In this document: piece by piece, positions 14,087-18,227 of the stretch
Layout: each line of letters starts with the position of its first letter
Numbering within the stretch: position 1 is the first letter of the stretch
DNA from: an uncultured Candidatus Saccharibacteria bacterium
GTDB lineage: Bacteria > Patescibacteriota > Saccharimonadia > Saccharimonadales > Saccharimonadaceae
Assembly (NCBI GenBank): GCA_937958235.1
Contig: CALFGG010000011.1
Span: 1-18,227, forward strand
Direction of reading: 5' to 3'
DNA length: 18,227 bases
Program-made: the position numbers and the translations under genes
Notes under the pieces: generated by a model
The model's database searches: none
Seen by the model: the letters and a program-made list of their open reading frames with translations, nothing else
What the model was told of the DNA's origin: nothing

Positions 14087-14116
14087 AATAATAAAATGTT
14101 TAAAATACCAAGGTTT

Positions 14117-15061
14117 TTAATTAGCGATAATGCGAGTACCGGCTTTACCTTCAATGGCCTTTGAAGCTTTTTCAGGTGAAGTGATGATACAAACGCGTTT
14201 GTTGGCTCCCGATACAAAACTGACGCCGGCTTCAACCTTTGGAAGCATACTACCTGCGGCGAATTGGCCCTGAGCAATTAGTTTGAAGGCGTCGTCGACG
14301 GTGAGTTCGGTAAGTGCTTTTTCATCTGGCTGTTTGTAATTGATCTTAACATTATCGACTGCAGTGAGAATTAATAGAATGTCGGCATCAATAGTTTCGG
14401 CAAGTTTTTCGGCCGCAAAATCTTTATCAATAACTGCTTCAAGACCAGTTAATCGCCCATGTTGATCGTAATAGACTGGGATACCACCACCACCGCCAGC
14501 GACAATGACGGCACCGTTGCCGATGGCAATTTTAATGAGGTCGGATTCAATGATTGAAAGTGGCATTGGTGAGGGTACAACTTTGCGCCAGCCACGACCA
14601 GCGTCTTCTTTAACGGTGATACCGCGAGTTTTTGCAAGTTTCTTAGCCTCTTCTTCAGTATAGAAAGGTCCAATTGGCTTACTGGGGTTCTTGAAGGCTG
14701 GATCATCTTTTGAGACCAGAACTTGGGTGACGATTGAAGCAATTGGTTTTTTGATCTTAAGTTGTTCCAATTGATTCCTTAAGGCATTCTGTAGCCAATA
14801 ACCAATCTGACCTTGACTCATGGCGCCAGCCACATCGACTGGCATGGTTGGAGTTTTCTCGGTATTAATAGCCTCTTCGTGAAGGATGATGTTGCCGATT
14901 TGCGGACCATTACCGTGGACGATAGCTAGGGTGTGTCCAGCGGTGATTAATTTAACTAATTCCGAAGCAGTTTCATTGGCGACGGCTAGCTGATCAGCGG
15001 CAGTTGCCTTACCATCTTTTGATAAGGCATTACCACCAAGTGCGACGACGATTTTGGCCAT
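14117..15061 (-). CDS. arcC: carbamate kinase
   Basis: A 314-aa carbamate kinase, the last step of the arginine deiminase pathway: carbamoyl phosphate plus ADP gives ATP, CO2 and ammonia. Visible motifs are ALGGNAL (7-13), HGNGPQIGN (49-57), KPIGPFY (128-134), GRGWRKVVPSP (155-165), the nucleotide loop AGGGGGIPV (188-196), EAVIDKD (208-214) and FAAGSMLPKVEA (267-278). Length and motif order are normal for the family. Its ATG shares one base with the arcD stop (TAATG), with a G-rich ribosome-binding site just inside the arcD end, so it is translationally coupled to the transporter. It ends the ADI locus before the terminator at 14043-14086. This is probably the main payoff gene for the cell, yielding one ATP per arginine. 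Confidence 0.97.
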   Translation of the reverse strand: MAKIVVALGGNALSKDGKATAADQLAVANETASELVKLITAGHTLAIVHGNGPQIGNIILHEEAINTEKTPTMPVDVAGAMSQGQIGYWLQNALRNQLEQLKIKKPIASIVTQVLVSKDDPAFKNPSKPIGPFYTEEEAKKLAKTRGITVKEDAGRGWRKVVPSPMPLSIIESDLIKIAIGNGAVIVAGGGGGIPVYYDQHGRLTGLEAVIDKDFAAEKLAETIDADILLILTAVDNVKINYKQPDEKALTELTVDDAFKLIAQGQFAAGSMLPKVEAGVSFVSGANKRVCIITSPEKASKAIEGKAGTRIIAN

Positions 15062-16665
15062 TAGATAACCCCCATGATGAAGACTGCAACCAGGCTAATA
15101 ATGACGAAGAGAATCATAATTGGAAGGACGCGCTTGACCCAGGTTTTATAGGAAACTCCAGAGAGAGTGAGGCCAGCCATGAGTGAGGCGATGGTGGGCG
15201 CGATCATGTTTAATAAGCCGTTAGCAGTAGCGAAGGCGACAACCATAGTTTCTTTGGTTGATCCCACGAGGTCGGCAACTGGGGCGATGATTGGCATGGA
15301 AGCAGCGGCAAGGCCTGAGGATGATGGAATGATGAAAGAAAGTGGAAGGTAGAAGATATAGGCAAGAATACCGACGATACCGCCATTGGAATTTTTGAGT
15401 CCGGTTTCACCCCAATGAATAATAGTGTCTTCGATACCACCACTGCGCATGACGATAGAAACAGCGGCTGCAACGGCGATAATGACGGCGACGCTTAATA
15501 GTTGTTCTGAGCCATCGATAAAGGTGTCTGTAATGGAAACCTCTTTTTCGTGAAAACCTTTGCGATAGATGAAGGCAATAATAAGGGCAGAAATTAGGAA
15601 GAGGGCGGAAATTTCATTAAAGTACCAAGAGCCGAGAGCGACCGTGTGTCCGACGCCTAGAATATTACTGAGAACTGGAATGCCAGCAAGCCAAGTGTGG
15701 AAGTCTTCAAAAAGTGTGATGCCAAAATCAGACCAAGGGACAAGAGAGATGATCATGACAAGAAAAGTAAAGGCGAAAATTCCCATAATGAGTTTGCGCT
15801 TTCCTGTATATTCAGGAACGGCTTTAAGGTCGATAGCTTTAAAAGTTGAAGAGACAGTGGAATCGTCTTTATATTTACCAGCTTTGACTTTTTTAGCGTA
15901 ATGCATAGTGTAGACGATGGCGGCAATAAGCATAAGAACGAGGATGATACCCTGGATCCAAAGAATGCTACCAAGCTGGACATTGGCAGTACGAGCGGCG
16001 ATGCCGGTTGAGAATGGATTGACAGTGGAGGCAAGCACGCCAACGCCACCACCAAGAACGATGATCATGACGGCGGTCATGGCATTATAGCCGGCAGCCA
16101 TCATGACGGGGACGATTAAGGCGTAGAAAGCAACTGCTTCTTCCTGCATGCCGTAAGTGGTACCACCAATGGCAAAAAGAGTCATGAGGATTGGAATAAG
16201 CCATTTTTCTTTGCCGTTCATCTTCTTAAGGAGTCCACCAAGTGCAGCGTCGAGCGCGCCGGTCTTCATAACTACACCAAGGAAGCCGCCAAGGATTAAG
16301 ACAAAGACAATTACGTCGAGACGGTCTGACATACCTTTAATCGGAGCCATGAAGATATCCCAAAGGCCTTGACGATGATCAACTGTGGTAACTTCGCCAG
16401 TTTCCTCGTTGGTAATGTGTTCAACTTTTGGAATTTCTTGATAAGTACCAGCTTCACGAATAGTTTCAGACGGATTGCTTGGATCTGGAACTAGGTTGTA
16501 TTTGCCGGATGGAATAATCCAGGTAAGACAAGCCATCATGGCAATGATGCCAAAAAGTACAGCGAAAGCTGAAAGCATCTTGATGTGTTTGCGGTTGCGT
16601 TTTGGGCGTTTTGTTTTTGTAGCTTTAGCCGGACTCTTCGCCTCGGCCGTAACTTTGTCGACCAT
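15061..16665 (-). CDS. arcD: YfcC/DcuC-family transporter, probable arginine-ornithine exchanger
   Basis: A 534-aa polytopic membrane protein. A Lys/Arg-rich cytosolic start (about 30 residues) precedes a first helix near 30-52 and an outer-facing hydrophilic segment of about 60 residues. Around ten to twelve further helices follow, with conserved-looking glycine and proline stretches such as GGTTYGMQEEAVAFY, GGGVGVLASTVNPFSTG, LSFIIPSSSGLAAASMPI and NGLLNMIAPT. This fits the C4-dicarboxylate anaerobic carrier/YfcC family, members of which act with ADI genes as ArcD/ArcE in streptococci and others. Substrate assignment rests on its place between argF and arcC. It is unlike the APC-type ArcD of Pseudomonas. 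The ATG at 16665 has AAGGGA six to seven bases upstream, and an extended -10 promoter lies at 16712-16720. Confidence 0.9.
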   Translation of the reverse strand: MVDKVTAEAKSPAKATKTKRPKRNRKHIKMLSAFAVLFGIIAMMACLTWIIPSGKYNLVPDPSNPSETIREAGTYQEIPKVEHITNEETGEVTTVDHRQGLWDIFMAPIKGMSDRLDVIVFVLILGGFLGVVMKTGALDAALGGLLKKMNGKEKWLIPILMTLFAIGGTTYGMQEEAVAFYALIVPVMMAAGYNAMTAVMIIVLGGGVGVLASTVNPFSTGIAARTANVQLGSILWIQGIILVLMLIAAIVYTMHYAKKVKAGKYKDDSTVSSTFKAIDLKAVPEYTGKRKLIMGIFAFTFLVMIISLVPWSDFGITLFEDFHTWLAGIPVLSNILGVGHTVALGSWYFNEISALFLISALIIAFIYRKGFHEKEVSITDTFIDGSEQLLSVAVIIAVAAAVSIVMRSGGIEDTIIHWGETGLKNSNGGIVGILAYIFYLPLSFIIPSSSGLAAASMPIIAPVADLVGSTKETMVVAFATANGLLNMIAPTIASLMAGLTLSGVSYKTWVKRVLPIMILFVIISLVAVFIMGVI

Positions 16666-16711
16666 AATTTTCCCTTCTTTGGTCTTAGATTTTAATAATA
16701 CTTATGGTTTA

Positions 16712-16720
16712 AGTATAGCA
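16712..16720 (-). promoter_or_regulatory. extended -10 promoter of arcD-arcC
   Basis: On the minus strand TGCTATACT (TGn plus TATACT) directly follows the argF terminator and lies 47 bases before the arcD ATG. No -35 match stands out. It would give the transporter and kinase genes expression independent of arcA-argF. Confidence 0.6.
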
Positions 16721-16722
16721 TA

Positions 16723-16754
16723 TAAAATAAATCCCCGAATGGGGATTTATTTTA
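16723..16754 (-). terminator. intrinsic terminator of arcA-argF
   Basis: Fourteen-base arms built on ATCCCC / GGGGAT with a GAAT loop and flanking A/T runs, 16 bases after the argF stop. It divides the arginine deiminase locus into two transcription units, although partial read-through is possible. Confidence 0.88.
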
Positions 16755-16769
16755 TTGGATTGGTAGGGT

Positions 16770-17762
16770 TTAAAGAGTGAGGTCCATGACGGCTTCAATA
16801 GTGTAAACACGGTTTTCGGCTTGATCGAAGACTACACTGTTTTTGCTGTAAAAGACGTCGTCGGAAACTTCCATAGCATCTAGGTTGTATTTTTCAAGAA
16901 TCTCTTTACCAACCTTAGTATTTTTATCGTGGAAGGCAGGAAGACAGTGGAGGAATTTAGTGTTGTTCTTACGGGTAGCAAGCATTAGATCCTGGTTAAC
17001 CTGGTAATCCTTAAGCAAGCGAATGCGTTCTTCAAATTTATCTTCTTCGCCCATGGAAACCCAGACGTCGGTGTAGACGGCATCAGCATCAGTGACTGCT
17101 TCGTATGGATTTTCGACGACACGAATGGTGGCGCCAGTCTGATATTTCTCGGCGAGAGCGCGACATTCTTCGACGAGCGCTGGATCTGGGAATAACTCTT
17201 TCGGTGTGCCTACTGAATAATGAAGTCCTAATAAGCTAGAGACAATCATGAGGGTGTTTGCAACATTATTGCGTCCATCGCCAACATAAGCAAGGTGAGC
17301 GCCTTCAAGATGGCCAACATGTTCTTTAATGGTGAGCATATCGGCAAGGCCCTGAGTTGGATGATATTTATCGGTGAGACCATTCCAGACGGGAACGCCA
17401 GCATACTTGGCGAGTTCCTCTACAGTGTCGTGTGAGAAGCCACGAAATTCAATACCATCAAACATGCGTCCAAGAACTAGGGCAGTATCACGGACGGATT
17501 CTTTCTTACCAAGTTGAATATCGTCCTTACCTAAGAATTCGGCATGCATACCAAGGTCGCGAGCACCAGTAACGAAGGCACAACGGGTGCGAGTTGAGGT
17601 TTTTTCGAAGAGCATGGCAATAGTTTTGCCTTCATGGTGTTTATTGGAGACGCCAGTAAGTTTATTGTTTTTAAGTTGTTTTGCAGTTTCAAGCATTAAC
17701 CTTACTTCACGAGGTGTGAAGTCTTTTAAGGTTAGAAATGAACGACCTTTTAAGTTTAGCAT
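16770..17762 (-). CDS. arcB: ornithine carbamoyltransferase (catabolic)
   Basis: A 330-aa OTCase. In this context it runs catabolically, converting citrulline and phosphate to ornithine and carbamoyl phosphate. Motifs seen are the carbamoyl-phosphate loop STRTR (56-60), FRGFSHDTVEELAKYAGVPVWNG in outline, HPTQ (134-137), DVWVSMG (232-238) and the HCLPA active-site loop (272-276). Length is typical of the bacterial catabolic and anabolic forms, which cannot be told apart by sequence alone; the arc neighbours decide. Two bases separate it from the arcA stop, and its ribosome-binding site GAGGAG overlaps the arcA end, so it is coupled to arcA. A strong terminator follows at 16723-16754. Confidence 0.96.
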   Translation of the reverse strand: MLNLKGRSFLTLKDFTPREVRLMLETAKQLKNNKLTGVSNKHHEGKTIAMLFEKTSTRTRCAFVTGARDLGMHAEFLGKDDIQLGKKESVRDTALVLGRMFDGIEFRGFSHDTVEELAKYAGVPVWNGLTDKYHPTQGLADMLTIKEHVGHLEGAHLAYVGDGRNNVANTLMIVSSLLGLHYSVGTPKELFPDPALVEECRALAEKYQTGATIRVVENPYEAVTDADAVYTDVWVSMGEEDKFEERIRLLKDYQVNQDLMLATRKNNTKFLHCLPAFHDKNTKVGKEILEKYNLDAMEVSDDVFYSKNSVVFDQAENRVYTIEAVMDLTL

Positions 17763-17764
17763 AA

Positions 17765-18227
17765 TTAAATCTCCTCTCTATAGATTGGCATTGACATACA
17801 GCGTGGACCACCGCGGCCACGACCGAGTTCAGCACCAGTTACTTCAATAACTTTGAGTCCTGCTTCACGCAATGCATTATTTGTGACATAGTTACGATCG
17901 TAAGTAATGACGACACCTGGGGCGATGGCCAGTGTGTTGGATCCATCATTCCATTGTTCCCTGGCAGCGGCAATTGGATCACCGGCACCACATGGAATGA
18001 GGTGAACGTGATGAAGTCCAAGTACCTCCTGGAGGGTTTCTTTGAGGCTGCGACGATGCTTGATTTCGTAACCGACATGAGTGTTGGCTTTTTCTAATAG
18101 ATAGATATCAAGCTCACCCTCACCGGTAAGGATTTCTGGATGAACGGTAAATTTGTCATAGTCGATCATGGTGAAGACGGTATCAAGATGCATAAAGGCA
18201 CGTTTGTTAGGGATCTTCATGGCTATA
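17765..18227 (-). CDS. arcA: arginine deiminase, C-terminal part (truncated by window edge)
   Basis: The last 153 or so residues of arginine deiminase, which hydrolyses arginine to citrulline and ammonia. The frame stays open to the right edge (…IAMKIPNKRAFMHLDTVFTM), so the Met at 18220 is internal and the true start lies outside. Conserved features are FMHLDTVFT with the catalytic His and Asp, GDPIAAAREQWNDGSNTLAI, APGVVITYDRN, and the C-terminal AELGRGRGGPRCMSMP carrying the catalytic Cys. The family is about 400-420 aa, so roughly the last third is visible and every residue expected in that third is intact. It is the first visible gene of the ADI locus and overlaps regulatory sequence for argF. 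Confidence 0.96.
   Translation of the reverse strand, partial: IAMKIPNKRAFMHLDTVFTMIDYDKFTVHPEILTGEGELDIYLLEKANTHVGYEIKHRRSLKETLQEVLGLHHVHLIPCGAGDPIAAAREQWNDGSNTLAIAPGVVITYDRNYVTNNALREAGLKVIEVTGAELGRGRGGPRCMSMPIYREEI

Overview
The window looks like a chromosomal segment of a Candidate Phyla Radiation bacterium, most likely a Saccharibacterium (TM7) of the host-associated Nanosynbacter type. This is inferred from the gene set, not from a database search. The basis is a compact dnaX-dnaB-ybaB neighbourhood, a complete-looking arginine deiminase (ADI) locus, BspA/DUF285-type secreted repeat proteins, many extended -10 promoters, and ribosomal proteins with unusual sequences. TGA is used as an ordinary stop (in tandem TGA-TAG at the end of the 954-aa gene), which argues against the Gracilibacteria/Absconditabacteria code.

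Layout. Positions 1-4671 (minus strand) carry a replication cluster transcribed right to left: dnaX, dnaB, a polytopic GT-C-like membrane protein and the start of ybaB. Positions 4729-5362 hold a separately transcribed, unrecognised 172-aa protein built from a helix and two related small beta domains, with its own promoter and terminator. Positions 5494-7246 (plus strand) carry rlmH, then an L10-type autoregulatory leader followed by rplJ-rplL and a terminator. Positions 7330-12350 form an island of two convergent secreted proteins, each with a signal peptide, a shared beta-rich domain and BspA/DUF285 repeats. Positions 12517-14052 (minus strand) are rplK-rplA. Positions 14043-18227 (minus strand) are the ADI locus arcA-argF / arcD-arcC; arcA runs off the right edge.

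How the parts fit. The normally contiguous rplK-rplA-rplJ-rplL block is split and inverted into two operons facing each other. Each ribosomal operon is followed, after its terminator, by one BspA-like gene, giving a mirror-image arrangement. The ADI genes would take up arginine in exchange for ornithine and generate ATP through carbamoyl phosphate, which suits an epibiont with little biosynthetic capacity. The BspA-like proteins are candidate surface or adhesion factors.

Most unusual points: the mirrored ribosomal/BspA island; a DnaX with no zinc-binding cysteines and an apparently leaderless promoter; the duplicated-domain orphan protein; a long charged N-terminal extension on L1; and a hairpin plus shared octamer in the rplK and rplA leaders. 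No tRNA, rRNA, CRISPR array or insertion sequence was found.
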